64,000 bases of DNA, taken from the NCBI GenBank assembly GCA_001939145.1, contig LSRX01000541.1, positions 71,357 to 135,356 on the forward strand, written 5' to 3'. Under the pieces are notes generated by a model. That model saw nothing but the letters and a program-made list of their open reading frames with translations, was not told where the DNA came from and ran no database searches. Below, in pieces: positions 41,672 to 53,118 of this stretch (position 1 is the stretch's first letter; each line of letters opens with the position of its first letter). Position numbers and translations under genes: made by a program. The stretch is from Symbiodinium microadriaticum. Lineage: Eukaryota; Sar; Dinophyceae; Suessiales; Symbiodiniaceae.

Positions 41672-42148
41672 AAACCCCTATAGTAGCCCTTGTAGAACCC
41701 TTTAAGCAACCCTTTAAAGGAACCCCCCCCAAAAAAAACCCTATTCTAATTAGTAAGGGCCCTACATTTTTTGGGTACTCCCTGACCTGCCAGGGAGGAT
41801 CCCAGGAAGAGGATGCTGGGACCGGCGGCCAGGCAGGTCTGGCTGGCTGTCTTTTTTTTAGGGCTTATAAGGGTTTAGGGGTTTAGGGTTTAGGGTTTAG
41901 GGGTTCAGGGGTTTAGGGGTTTAGGGTTTAGGGGTTCATTAAGGGTTTAGGGTTTAGGGTTTGTAGAGTTTAGGGGTTTAGACCTGGACCCTAGAAAACT
42001 TACCTGCTTAGGGATCCTGCATTGTGATTTCTTTGCAGAAGTCCTTTAAAAGGTAGGTTCTTTGGCGTTCAGGTAAGGTTTAGGATTTAGGGTTTAGGGT
42101 TTAGGGTCTAGCTGGGTTTAAAGCTTAGGGTTTAGGGGTTTAGGGTTG

Positions 42149-42205
42149 GATATTGCCCCCACCCAGTAACAGTTGAGCAATATTCATAATATGGATATAG
42201 AACAA
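42149..42205. mobile_element. Family G element, left half
   Basis: TTGCCCCCACCCAGTAACAG then TTGAGCAATATTCATAATAT. Confidence 0.6.
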
Positions 42206-42994
42206 AGTTGAGGGTTCCAGCATGGGGGCTCTGGGGTTTTAGAGTTCGGGGTAGAGGATTAGGGTTGCAGGGGGTTGAAAACTGAGGGTTAGCTAATTTT
42301 GGGGCTGGAACAATCACCCTGTCCTCCCTCATGTACCGATACTACAGTATATTCTACGACCAACGGTCTAATTATGAATGCTCTTATACTATGAAAGCAT
42401 TCGAGAAACCCGTATAGAGGAATCACTGTTCAGATTTCATTTAGGCCCTAGGTCTCTGGCCTTGAAGATTTGGGGGATTTGGGGATTTAGGATTTGGGGC
42501 AGCCATGTGTTTTCTTAATCTTTTGTTGTACTCAATTCCGACCCTGTAAACTACATTTTCAGGATCCTTATTATGATTTTTTTTATCTACGTCCTTAAAA
42601 GGGTAGGTTATTTGGGGTTAGGGTGCGTGTTACGATTTACCCAGAAACCCCCGGGTAGACAGACAGCCTTCTAGAGCCCTTAAACGGACCCGATTTGAAT
42701 GATTAAGGGCTTTAGGGTTTAGGGTTTAGGCCCCCTTTAAAGTACGCGTGACCCCGAATCCTACAAAATCGCAGGCTATGACCCCTTAATTTAAAGGGTA
42801 AAGCCCTTCAAACAGTAGGTTTGGGGATGCAAGTAAGCTTCACCCCAAAGCCTTGTAAACCCCCTAAAACCACAAAATCGGAACTCTTCCCTCTGGATGG
42901 GAAGCAAAAAGGGCCAAATCACGGACGGGGCCTCCACAATCAGACTAGACTGTTCGGTTTAGGCATTTAGGGTTTGGGGTTTGTGTGGTTCTAG

Positions 42995-43107
42995 CCCAGA
43001 GACTCCAAAACCCTGTAATTGAGGAACATACGTTAAATCTTATTGGTTGCTACGACTATAGTTTAAAGTATATTCCTTACTCACAGGGGTTTTCGCGGTC
43101 TCTGGGT
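42995..43107. mobile_element. Family C element, diverged
   Basis: CCCAGAGACTCCAAAACCC to GGTTTTCGCGGTCTCTGGG with the family core (AAAGTATATTCCTTA). Confidence 0.65.
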
Positions 43108-43562
43108 GCAAGGAAGCCAAATGAGTAGTATTCATCATGAAGTACTCCGATTCCGACCCCTTACTGTCTTCAACGCTGAACTGCGCTAAAAGCCAAAAGC
43201 CAAATCATCAGATAAGAGCCACTGTTTAGGGTTTAGGGGATACTCTCCCAAATATTAATAGATAACTAATAACTAATATCCGTAACTCAAGTACCTAATG
43301 ACTGGGCCCCTTATATAGACCCGTAACCCCCCTCTAATACCCTACAAATCCTGTGTAGAACCCTTACAGAACCCCTCATTCTTGGGTCCTTTGAACCCTA
43401 ACTTCCGGCCTCTTCAACCCTAAACCCTAAACCCTAAACCCCAAATCCCTTGTGGAACCCCTATAGCCTCATTCTTGGGTCCAAAGACCCTGGTTTCCCC
43501 AAACCCTACACTTTTTAAACCCTAAAAACCCTTCGAAACCCCAACTTCCGGCCTCCCCTTGC

Positions 43563-43731
43563 ATTGTTGCTGGCTGCAAGGCCATGGCCAGGGGGAACCT
43601 GCCATAGCCCAGCAGTTCGGGGCATTGAGTTCTCCAGGATTTTGGGGCTGTAGAGAAGGTTTTTAGAGTCGCCCTGCCATCTCCGCGTATCTCCGGTGAC
43701 TTTGCATTCGGATGCCGGGTTGCTTCCCTTC
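43563..43731 (-). CDS. Exon downstream of a family K introner
   Basis: After CGTCTTTAAG (AG|G) the frame reads GSNPASECKVTGDTRRWQGD, then SKNLLYSPKILENSMPRTAG and LWQVPPGHGLAASNN, ending at AAT|GCAAGG, a GC donor. The first base completes an AAG codon begun in the upstream exon, so the two exons join in phase 2 across exactly one family K element. Unknown protein. Confidence 0.6.
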
Positions 43732-43814
43732 CTTAAAGACGAAATGAACCCTAAAGGGGTTTAGGGTTCATAGACCATATAGGGATTCATAGTATAAGGG
43801 TATAGGGCCCCTAC
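43732..43814 (-). mobile_element. Family K palindromic element acting as an intron (introner)
   Basis: The 83 bp between two coding exons begin GTAGGG and end TTTAAG, and are the family K element also seen at 33714-33824 and 62262-62386 (shared GACGAAATGAACCCTAAA, CATAGTATAAGGGTATA). Its ends supply the donor and the acceptor, and the flanking frames join in phase 2. It lacks the last ~25 bp of the copy at 33.7 kb. Confidence 0.75.
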
Positions 43815-44150
43815 TTGCCATCAAGGAAGACTTGGGTCTCCAACAACTGTGCATCGAGCATGGACTCACGGACGTGAGGCTCGGGCTCTCCTTTTGGAGC
43901 CATGTTGCGAGGGCGCCCGCCACACGCGCCGCTTTTTTGCAGCGCCTGCTCTGCTTCATCTTGGGCTTCTGCAGCCTTGCGCGTCAGAGCTGCCTGCATG
44001 CAGGCATTTAGGGCGCGGGCGTCTTGAAGATGGTGATAGTTAGTTGTTCCCCCCGCCCCCTCCTGTTGAGAGCGGGTCCACGGAGGCGCCAGGGCCCAAA
44101 TACCCCCCAGTTTTGCGAAGCTGAAGATTCCTCGTGAAGCGATCGTCAAG
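43815..44150 (-). CDS. Helical exon upstream of a family K introner
   Basis: The frame contains DARALNACMQAALTRKAAEA and QDEAEQALQKSG, a charged helix that may form a coiled coil, then RESMLDAQLLETQVFLDG up to AA|GTAGGG. The open frame extends upstream to at least 44150 (ASRGIFSFAKLGGIWALA), though an acceptor at 44023 (CTTCAAG) could start the exon there. Unknown protein. Confidence 0.6.
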
Positions 44151-44406
44151 CTGCGATGAGGGTTTCGCGGTTTGGGCGGTTTAGGAATTGTCGACGGCAG
44201 CCTCCTACCTTGTAACCCCAAACTCGACAACAAAACACCGAACGCCGAATCGATGTCACACGAAGAACCGAACGTCTAAATCCCTGAAATCCTAAGCCTA
44301 AACCCTGAACCCTCAAACTCAAAAAACTCCTAAACCTAAGACCTGCAACTCAGACCCTATACACTGCGACCCGAAGCTCCAAACCAAAAACCCAAAGCCC
44401 CTAAGC

Positions 44407-45055
44407 NNNNNNNNNNNNNNNNNNNNNNNNNNNNNNNNNNNNNNNNNNNNNNNNNNNNNNNNNNNNNNNNNNNNNNNNNNNNNNNNNNNNNNNNNNNNNN
44501 NNNNNNNNNNNNNNNNNNNNNNNNNNNNNNNNNNNNNNNNNNNNNNNNNNNNNNNNNNNNNNNNNNNNNNNNNNNNNNNNNNNNNNNNNNNNNNNNNNNN
44601 NNNNNNNNNNNNNNNNNNNNNNNNNNNNNNNNNNNNNNNNNNNNNNNNNNNNNNNNNNNNNNNNNNNNNNNNNNNNNNNNNNNNNNNNNNNNNNNNNNNN
44701 NNNNNNNNNNNNNNNNNNNNNNNNNNNNNNNNNNNNNNNNNNNNNNNNNNNNNNNNNNNNNNNNNNNNNNNNNNNNNNNNNNNNNNNNNNNNNNNNNNNN
44801 NNNNNNNNNNNNNNNNNNNNNNNNNNNNNNNNNNNNNNNNNNNNNNNNNNNNNNNNNNNNNNNNNNNNNNNNNNNNNNNNNNNNNNNNNNNNNNNNNNNN
44901 NNNNNNNNNNNNNNNNNNNNNNNNNNNNNNNNNNNNNNNNNNNNNNNNNNNNNNNNNNNNNNNNNNNNNNNNNNNNNNNNNNNNNNNNNNNNNNNNNNNN
45001 NNNNNNNNNNNNNNNNNNNNNNNNNNNNNNNNNNNNNNNNNNNNNNNNNNNNNNN
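44407..45055. other. Assembly gap of 649 N
   Basis: Unknown sequence; both sides are CCCTAAA-type repeat, so the gap is probably a collapsed repeat array. A single N is at 5280. Confidence 0.98.
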
Positions 45056-45671
45056 CCTAAAACCCTAAACCTTACACCCCTAAACCCTAAACCCTAACCC
45101 CTAAACCCCTAAACCCCTAAACCCTAATCCCAAAACCCCAAAAACCCAAAAAAAAAAACCGCAAAAGAGAACCCGGAGAGCTTCAAACTCCAGAAACCGG
45201 CAAAGCCCCCAAAATTCCAGGACTCCAAAACCCACAAATCGAGGAGCATCCTTTTTTCGGGCCTTTAGGGCTTTGGGTTTAGGGGTTTAGGGTTTAGTGG
45301 TTCAGGGTTTAGGGTTTTGGGTTTTGGGGTTTAGTTTAGGATTTAATTGGGTCTTTCGGGCTTAGGGTTTAGGGGTTTAGGGTCTGTCGGGTGTTAGGGT
45401 CTACCTGGATCCCCAAAAACCTGCCTTTTTTGGGGGTTCCTTCTGCTGATTTCCTTACACATAAGTCCTTAACACAAAAGGTTATTCGGGGTTAAGGTAG
45501 GTGTAAGGTCACTCCGGATTTATATCCTTGACAGTAGTATATGCTTTGGCCTTAACTTAAAGTACCCAAACAGGTCATTCAGGATTTATATCATCAACAG
45601 TAGTGCGGCTTTCGGTCTTGGGGTTTGCTCGGGGTACAGGGTGGAGGTCCTCGGAGCGCTCCTGCAAAAAC

Positions 45672-45780
45672 TACTGTTGATGATATAAATACTTAGCACT
45701 ACCTTGAGGACTCTAAACTATGGGAATTGCGGTATAGTCTTTATTTTGGGCAATTTTGGGGATTTAAATCATCGACCGTA
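45672..45780. mobile_element. Family B element
   Basis: TACTGTTGATGATATAAATA to AAATCATCGACCGTA. Half copies precede it at 45515-45535 and 45570-45602. A possible exon starts 11 bp after. Confidence 0.7.
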
Positions 45781-45791
45781 CTTCTTCGTAG

Positions 45792-45895
45792 AGTCCCGTG
45801 GAGATCTGTGCTGGAGATGAAGTTCGGATAAGGAGAGCCTGCACCAGAAAGGCTTCTGCTCGCTGTGAGTTCCCCACTTGGAGTTATCCTCACCC
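45792..45895 (+). CDS. Possible plus-strand exon after a family B element
   Basis: After CTTCGTAG the frame reads SPVEICAGDEVRIRRACTRK then ASARCEFPTWSYPHP. A family B element ends 11 bp upstream (45672-45780), and protein-like sequence (RVEVLGALLQK) precedes that element. This may be another exon/element/exon arrangement, but splice phases were not resolved. Confidence 0.35.
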
Positions 45896-45980
45896 GAAAA
45901 CGCTAAAGCCTAGACCCTATCCTAAATGCATCAGACCTACTTCTCCAGGCCGCTGAGTCCTCCAGAAGGATCTGACTTAC

Positions 45981-46091
45981 TTGCTTGGCAATGCCCAGCC
46001 CGTCCGGAGAGGATATCAGAAACACGATTCCGAGCCCCGCGGCTTGGAATCTGTCGTGATGCATTACGAAAGCAACTCGTATGCTTGCCAT
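45981..46091 (-). CDS. Probable first exon, unknown protein
   Basis: From ATG at 46091 the frame reads MASIRVAFVMHHDRFQAAGL then GIVFLISSPDGLGIAKQ and ends at the full consensus donor CAA|GTAAGT in phase 0, exactly 37 codons. Upstream is a CCCTAAA tract. The hydrophobic centre could be a strand or a membrane segment. No family recognised. Confidence 0.55.
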
Positions 46092-46786
46092 GTTTCCGGA
46101 CCCTAAACCCTAAACCCTAAAGGGTTTCCGGCTCTTATCCTGCAGCCAAGACTACTTTACAGCTCAGTCTGCAACTTCTGTCTGTTCGTGTGGCCGCGGC
46201 TGGGGGATGATGGAAACCAAAGCCGAAGATGCCAAATCCTAAATCCTAAAGTCATACGACGAACGATTTCCTACATGCAACAAGGGGCAAGGCCAAGATT
46301 ATTAAACATTCTGAAGCTGCCTTGGGCTGCAGCATGCCTGGCAAGCTCGGTTTGTTCCCACAAATGTGTTCGATACCGAGCTCGCCGTGTAGTCTCTGCG
46401 TGCGTGACGCCCTAAACCGGTTCCCTAAACCCTAAAACCCTAAACCCTCAACCCTAAAACCATTTTAAACATCTAAAACCCTGAAACCCTAAAGCCCCCT
46501 AAACCCTAAACATCAAAGTCCTAAACCCCCAGACTACGAGTCCTTAGTCCTCTCAGTACCCCAAAATCCAAAGCCCAAGCCGCAAACCTTAAAGCTACAA
46601 CTAAACCCTAAACCCTAACCCCTAATCCTTCAGGTCGTGCATGGGGAATATAGATATTAGGGCTTAGGGTGTAAACCCTAAACCCTAAACACCTAAACCG
46701 TAAGCCCCAGAACCCTAAGTTTAGCCCAAGCTCTGAACCCGAAAGCCCTACACCCTAAACCACCTAGAACCCTAAACCCTAAACCC

Positions 46787-47150
46787 TAGAACCCTAAATA
46801 ATAGCAGCAAAATCCTAAACCCTAAAGCCCTCGCCCTAAGCCCCTAAAGCCCTAAACCCTAAAACCCCTAGAATCTCTAGAACCCTAAACCCTAGAACCC
46901 TAAATAATAGCAGCAAAATCCTAAACCCTAAAGCCCTCGCCCTAAGCCCCTAAAGCCCTACACCCTAAAACCCCTAGAATCTCTAGAACCCTAAACCCTA
47001 GAACCCTAAATAATAGTAGCAAAATCCTAAACCCTAAAGCCCTCGCCCTAAGCCCCTAAAGCCCTACACCCTAAAACCCCTAGAATCTCTAGAACCCTAA
47101 ACCCTAGAGCCCTAAATAATAGTAGCAAAATCCAAACCCTAAAGCCCTCC
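46787..47150. repeat. 106-bp tandem repeat with telomere-like content
   Basis: TAAATAATAG recurs at 46795, 46901, 47007 and 47113, 106 bp apart, within units that also contain CCCTCGCCCTAAGCCCC and CCTAGAATCTCTAGAACC. About 3.4 copies, with few changes. Confidence 0.9.
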
Positions 47151-47960
47151 CTAGAATCTCTAGAACCCTAAAGCTCTAGAGCCCTAAAGCCTAAGCCCAA
47201 GCTCCCAGCCTAGAAGGGCCAGCATCGGCACAGCGACGAGAAGTGAACCGGGTAGAGTCGAGAACTCGGCAAGCCCAAACGGAGATTTACGATTTTAGGA
47301 TATTTTAGGGTTTATTTAGGGGTTTAGGGGTGGTTTAGGGTTTAGGGGTTTTAGGGTTTTGGGTTTTGGGGTTAGGGTTTAGGGCTTTAGGGTTTGTTTC
47401 GGTGTTTTAGGTGTTTTAGGGTTTTAGGTGGTTTAGCAGTTAAGGGCTTTAGGGTTTTAGGGATTTAGGGGTTTAGGGCTTTAGAGGTTTAGGGCTTCAG
47501 TATTTAGGACTTTACTGCTGCTATTTGGGGTTTAAGGCTTACAGGGATTCTTTTTGGTGCTCATGGTTTGGGACTCTCGCTTTCCGAAGGGGTGAAATAT
47601 CTACTACAATTATGGAGTAAGGTCCCCCACGAGTCCAAAGGACCCGATCATCAGGTACTTTGGTTACGGACTGCAGTAGTCTGGGAGAATAGTTGGGAGA
47701 GTGCATGATGATTCGGTACTTAAGACCCTTACCTTAACCCTACACCCTAAACCCTAAAACCCTAAAACCCTAAAGCCCTAAACCCTGAACCGGAAACCAA
47801 GGATGGTCTTTTGGGGCCTAATTCCAGAATGGTAGAGTCGAGACCTGGGGGAGGCAAAAAGGGGGGTCAAGAGGTGGGTAGTTCTCTAAAGTAGGGTCCC
47901 TAGGAGGTCCGGAAAGGGATCTTTAAGGGGTTTCGACAAGGGTACTAGAAGGGTTCTATG

Positions 47961-48067
47961 TGGACAGTTCTCTAAAGTAGGGTCCTTTTTAGGGGTTCTT
48001 TTTTATTCGGGTGCCAGACTATATTGGGGGCATAGAAAGGGACCCTAATTTAGGAAACTACCCAGGT
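47961..48067. mobile_element. Family F element with a preceding half copy
   Basis: GTGGACAGTTCTCTAAAGTA to CCTAATTTAGGAAACTACCC; a left half is at 47873-47910. Confidence 0.7.
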
Positions 48068-48764
48068 GCGGGGCTTTAGAGGTTTTGGGGTTGTAAGGTT
48101 ACAAGGTTTTAGAGGGTTTAGGGTTTTCGGTTTTAGAGGGTTTTAGGGTTTTAGGGCTTGGAGGGTTTAGGGTCTTAGGGTGTAGGGCTTTAGGGTTTAT
48201 GGTTTAGGTAAGTGCCGGTCTTTCGGGCTTAGGGTTTAGGGGTTTAGGGTTTGAGGGTTTTAGGGTTTAGGGCTTTAGGGTTGTAGGGTTTATGGCTTAT
48301 GGTTTCCATAGGTGCAGGGCTTTAGAGGGTTTGGGGCTTTAGGGTTTTAGGTCCACCACCGAAAGTAAATAAAATCAATGGCCCAACACCTAGACAGGGA
48401 GATTCTTCTACATACTTTTGGGGTCCCGGTAAGCTTCCAAGCCCCAAAAGAGTACAGGGCTTCTTTAGAATTTCCTGTAAGCTCTGTGGGCCCCAAAGCC
48501 TACAAGACCCAATCCTTCAAAGAGCATTGAAAGGACCCTAAACCCTAAACTCTAAACCTTGAACCCTAAACCCTAAACCCTAAACCCTAAGCACTAAACG
48601 CCCAGCACTTCAACCGGCACCCAGAAGGTCCCTTCAATAGTTTGGGGTTTAGGGTTTAGGGTTCTAGGATTTTAAGGCTTTAGGATTTTAGGGCTTTAGG
48701 TGTTTAGGGCTTTAAGTGTTTAGGGTTTTTTGAACGTTGGTCGAGTCTCCGGGATGTAGGGTTG

Positions 48765-49007
48765 TCAATGCTCCCTCTCACTGCCGATGTCGAAAGAGCC
48801 ACCCGTGTTTTCCGAAGCCAACAAGGACACCTCTGGATCCTCGCCCTCCTTGAGGATGCCCTGCTGCACAGCCCATTGTATGGCATCCGAGGCTACGGGC
48901 TGCAGGCGCGGCATGAAATGCTCCCAATTCAGGCCACAAGACCATGCATCTTTGTCGTCTGCCACCTTCTTGTGTTTCCAAATCTTGGAACCCATGTAGA
49001 TTCCACA
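48765..49007 (-). CDS. Last exon of a two-exon-plus gene, unknown protein
   Basis: After CTGCGCCTAG the frame reads GIYMGSKIWKHKKVADDKDA, then WSCGLNWEHFMPRLQPVASD and ends with GGSFDIGSEREH at a TGA. Eighty-one codons in phase 0 fit the upstream exon if its donor is AAA|GTGGCG. The plus strand over the same region is also open for 200 codons, but is Leu/Arg-rich and looks like the shadow. Confidence 0.6.
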   Translation of the reverse strand, partial: CGIYMGSKIWKHKKVADDKDAWSCGLNWEHFMPRLQPVASDAIQWAVQQGILKEGEDPEVSLLASENTGGSFDIGSEREH

Positions 49008-49085
49008 CTAGGCGCAGATCTAGAACAGGTTCATCTGGGACGAACCTGCTGCGTTGACCCCCATGCGGTCCTCTTACCCCGCCAC

Positions 49086-49301
49086 TTTCTGCGGCGCCGC
49101 CGAGCGGCATGTCTCCCGTTCCGGATCTTGTGGCTCGATGCGAAAACCGTTTTCGCAGTAATGTCGGCACCACCTTTCAGCGAAGGTGGAGACAGTTTCC
49201 CATCCTGTCTCGACGAATTCCTTCTTGAAGAATTGTGCGCCGTCGTCGCCCGCTGCCAAAGGCTCAGCTCGGTGGCCCTCCCGAAGACACCTGCTGAGCT
49301 T
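49086..49301 (-). CDS. Upstream exon of the 48.8-49.3 kb gene, unknown protein
   Basis: The frame (72 codons, phase 0 at both ends) reads KLSRCLREGHRAEPLAAGDD, FFKKEFVETGWETVSTFAER and WCRHYCENGFRIEPQDPERE. The likely acceptor is TAGTTGCAG|AAG. A GTAAGA donor eight bases further is stronger but breaks the frame. No domain recognised. Confidence 0.55.
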
Positions 49302-50011
49302 CTGCAACTATCTTGGTTGCAGACATCCCTCTGTCTATCGCAACCACGCAAAGTTAGCTTAGGGTTTTAGTGTTTAGTGTTCAAGTTCAGGGTGTAGTCT
49401 AGGGTTGGACCCATGCAAGGCTGAGAAACACCAAGTAGCACAGGTGCCTTAATTGTTAGAATGGGGCGTCGATGTCGATAATGCGAGATTGTACTAGGCC
49501 TACTGGGCCCTCCGAAACCGCTTGTCAGCTATGTAGGAAGCGGGTCCTACACAGCAACCACACAGCAACCCAACAAATCTTGAACTCTGAACTTCACCAA
49601 CCCACAAACGCAAAAGCTGAACCTCAACACACACCAGTCGACAACCTCTAAGCCCAAACCCAACACGTAAGACGAGGCCCACAAAGCAAAACCCTAATAT
49701 AGGGGGGGGTCTATGATACTATCATTATAATAAAGAACCCCCCAAAAAATCCTACAGTAAACCCTAAACCCAGAAATTCCGAGCTCCCTGGCATAGAAGA
49801 TGCCATTGGCGAGGGAGCCACATCGCTCTGAAAAGAGCGAGGTGGAGTAGACGATGAGGGCACCAACGCCTGATCGTCTTTCAGGGTTTAGGGTTTAGGG
49901 TTTTCAGTTCAGCATTCCGATTTGGGACTCAAGGCCCAGACGATCTTGAAGGCTGCCTTTGACTTTCAGGCACGGATCTGGGAGTTGGGATTTCGGGATA
50001 CGGGTAGGAAA

Positions 50012-50108
50012 GGGTCCATGTACCCAAATAGCATATACCTTGGCCTTACAGTAGACCCTATATTGGCACTTTGGGGCCAAAGTATATACTATTTGGGTAC
50101 ACGGACCC
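50012..50108. mobile_element. Family I element, complete
   Basis: GGGTCCATGTACCCAAATAG to CTATTTGGGTACACGGACCC; the overlapping plus-strand open frame is a by-product. Confidence 0.75.
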
Positions 50109-50454
50109 CTAAACCCTAAACTCCTGTAGTAACCCTTATAGAAGGTCAGCGCGCTGTATTTTCACTGGTGATCTGAGCTGCGTTAAAAAATGTATTACTA
50201 GGCTGGCGTTGTACGTTGATTATAGGCTATTTTCCGGGCATTAAACACTAATCATGCCAGGGAAAAAAACCAAACTGCAGCATTTTGATGAACGTGTTCG
50301 ACACATGTCCGTCATTAGCCCCCGAGAGAGGGGTCAAACATGCCAAAACAGCAGCGTTTTTTAAATGAAAGGTCTCGACACATTTCCGCCATTAGCCCCA
50401 ACCCCCTTCATCCGCCCGCCAGGCCGGCCTTGTAGAAACCCTTAAAGGAAGTTG

Positions 50455-50580
50455 AGGGTTTCGGGGTTCAGGGGTTTAGGGGGTTTAGGGTTTAGGGGTT
50501 TGGTTTAGGGGTTTTCGGGCTTTCGGGGTTTAGGGTTGAGGGGTTTACGGTTTAAGGGTTTAGGGTTGAGGGTTTAGGGC
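50455..50580. repeat. Degenerate TTTAGGGG array
   Basis: Mixed 7- and 8-mers on the plus strand, followed at 50690-50820 by a CCCTAAA tract on the opposite strand. Confidence 0.8.
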
Positions 50581-51039
50581 GGGGGCTCGCAATGCACAAA
50601 AGACATTCAACAAATCCAAGAGTTCCGGCCACGACACGTGACCCCAAACACGGAAATTGTGTAGACGGAACACGCTACCCACAACCCTACACCCTAAACC
50701 CCTAAAGCCATAAAGCCCTAAACCCTAAACCCCCAAAAGGCCCTAAACCCTAAACTCCCAAGCCCTAAACGCCCAAACCCTAAACCCCTAAACCCTAAAC
50801 CCCCTACACCCTAAACCTGCAACCCTTCAAGTATCATAAGCCTGTGCGGCAACTGGTGACCTTTCAGGTCTGGACTCCGGAGCCCACACTTCGCTGGGTT
50901 CGAGAACCGACATATCGACACTAAGTGACTAAGTTAAAGGAACTAGGGGTTTAGGGGTTTGGGGGTTAAGGGTTTAGGGCTTTGGGGGTCAAGGGTTTAG
51001 GGATTTAGGGGTTTTGGGGTCTAGGGGTTTTTAAAGGAA

Positions 51040-51150
51040 ACTACAGGTGGGGAGTTGAGGGTATATAGGACTTCCAATAAGGCTTCAGGTATATAGACCT
51101 TCTAGAAGGCTCCTATAACAGTAACTACCCACCTGAAAATATCCTAGGGC
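51040..51150. mobile_element. Family D element
   Basis: GGAAACTACAGGTGGGGAGT to GTAACTACCCACCTGAAAAT. Confidence 0.7.
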
Positions 51151-51872
51151 TGGGTTCTCAACCGACATATCGACACTAAGTGACTAAGGGGGGTTAGGAC
51201 TTAGGGTTTAGTTTGGGGGTTTAGGATGTAGAGTTCAGGGTTTAGGGTTTCGGATTTAGGGTTTAGGGTGTAGGGACGTATCGAGACTAAGTGATTTCGG
51301 GTTTAAGGTTTAGGGACTTATCAAAACTAAGTGATCAAGGGTTTGGGGTTTAGGGCCTTATCGAGACTAAGTGACTAAGGGTTGGGGGTTTAGGCTTTAG
51401 GGGCTGAACGAGACTGAGGGGGGAGTTTAGACAACCCCAAATGTCAGGTGCTGGTGACACCGACTCGGACGGCTTACTGAAAGGCATACTACGGGTTCTG
51501 GGTTCGTTTACTCAGGCACCTTAGCCCAAATCCCGAACCGCCGCAGGAACAAGAAGTTCTGGTTTTGAAAGAAGGCTTGTAGATCTATTGAAGGAACACT
51601 GAAATGAACCCTGATCCACCACACCCCTCAGTTCTGATTTCGGACCCCAAACCCAAAGCCCTTAAGCCCTAAAACCCCTAAACCTTCAATTCAATTCTGA
51701 TTTTGACACCAAACCCCTAAACCCTAACACCCCCAAGCCTTCACTCTGATGTTGAGATGTCAACCAGGTTCCTCACTAGTACCCGTTTGCCACTTTTTTA
51801 GTTTGCCCTTTCCTTACCTGGGGATCTAAAAATCTACTGTCTTAGGGATTATACCTTAAAATTAAGGGGTCA

Positions 51873-51981
51873 TACTGTTGATGATAAAAATCCTGCATTA
51901 CCGTAAGGACCCTAAACTATGGGAACTATGGCATAGTCCTTATTAATTATGGGTCATGCAGGATCTACATCATCAACCGTA
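51873..51981. mobile_element. Family B element
   Basis: TACTGTTGATGATAAAAATC to TACATCATCAACCGTA with intact palindrome; flanked by TCA on both sides. Confidence 0.75.
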
Positions 51982-52362
51982 TCAGCACAAAAGGCTTGGG
52001 GTCCAACTTCTTAGTGACGCGCATAGGCACAACCTAAGCACCCGAAGCTTCGGTGTTCGGGGCTTCGCGCAAATACGAAAGGCCTGGGCCCAAGAGACTT
52101 CCATTGTACAATGCTAGGCTTTGGAACCCTAAACCCCTAAACCCTAAAACCCCTAACACCCCTAAACCCCTCAACCCCTCAACCCCTAAATCCCTAAACC
52201 CTAAAACCCTAAACCCCTAAATCCCTAAACCCTAAACCCTAGTGCTGCTTGGAGGCCTAAACCCCTACAATCCTGGGGTCGCAAACCCACTAGGAAGGGC
52301 CACATTCGGGTTGTCGGGCTGAGAAAAACCTCCGAGTGTCGAAACCCTGAATGACCCTACTT

Positions 52363-52432
52363 ATAGGCGCCTTAAGAATTATATTAGGGTTTTGGGGGCC
52401 CATAATACTATATGTATAATGAGGACCCCCCC
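52363..52432. mobile_element. Family E element, diverged
   Basis: AGGCGCCTTAAGAATTATATT then AGGGTTTTGGGGG and CCCATAATACTATATG centre. Confidence 0.5.
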
Positions 52433-52904
52433 AAACAAACAAAAAAACAGTATTGGCAATTATTTAAACCACTTCTGTTCTCATCCTGAATTTTGGCCTT
52501 TATCGAGGGTTGCAGTTTGCAGCAAAGTCTTTAGTGCTAGCAGTACCAGCGTCCCCACCCCAAGGACAAACCTGTAAAATTACTTTCCCACTAAGGCAGG
52601 TAAATAAAAGGTTACACTTTTAGATTACTACTGGATTAATCCTTGGGGCATTGGGGAACTAAATAAATCCGAGACCCTGAACCCTGAACCCTACCAAACG
52701 TGCGCCTGCATGAACGGCGCCGAAGCAGTGGGCCATGAGCTTTAGGTTTCCCTGCGAACAAAGGAGGTCAGCGGGTTCATGGTGCAATTCTTGTAGTGTG
52801 GCGTTGAGGGGCAAAGGTTGGTGAGTCTGAAAAGAAAAGAAAACTACTCACTTCAAAACATTTGAAGCAGTTTGGGAATGACCCCCTTCTTGCATGTCCT
52901 AGCA

Positions 52905-52965
52905 AGGCGCACGCACACACGCACACATGCGCACACACGCACGCACAAAAATATATATAAAAAAC
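52905..52965. repeat. CGCACACA-type microsatellite
   Basis: Mixed CACG/CACA units followed by an A/T-rich tract. Confidence 0.85.
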
Positions 52966-53118
52966 AGTTTTTTACGCAGCGTGGCTAGTGATTTCTATGT
53001 GCAGGTGTCAGAACAGAAGCTGAGCACCAATGCCCGGCAGAGCCAAGCGGCAAAATCGTCCGACAAGTAGTTCCATGAACAGCCTGCCTTGCCCCTACCT
53101 CGAGCCGGTAGCATAACC

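Larger units (their letters stand above)
38000..43550. other. Non-coding repeat-rich stretch
   Basis: Contains D, N, F, I, E, G and C elements and telomere-like tracts. Weak coding-like pieces near 38045-38160 on the plus strand (LLFEVTGACTKLEAEKNRLK) could be one exon, unsupported otherwise. Confidence 0.5.
46120..48700. other. Non-coding telomere-like stretch
   Basis: CCCTAAA tracts (46.4-47.2 kb) switch to TTTAGGG tracts (47.3-48.35 kb). A weak minus frame lies at 46270-46400. Confidence 0.55.

Noticed and set aside
48762..49370. A 202-codon plus-strand open frame
   Set aside because: The minus strand has two phase-matched exons with better composition and splice sites; the plus frame is their shadow.
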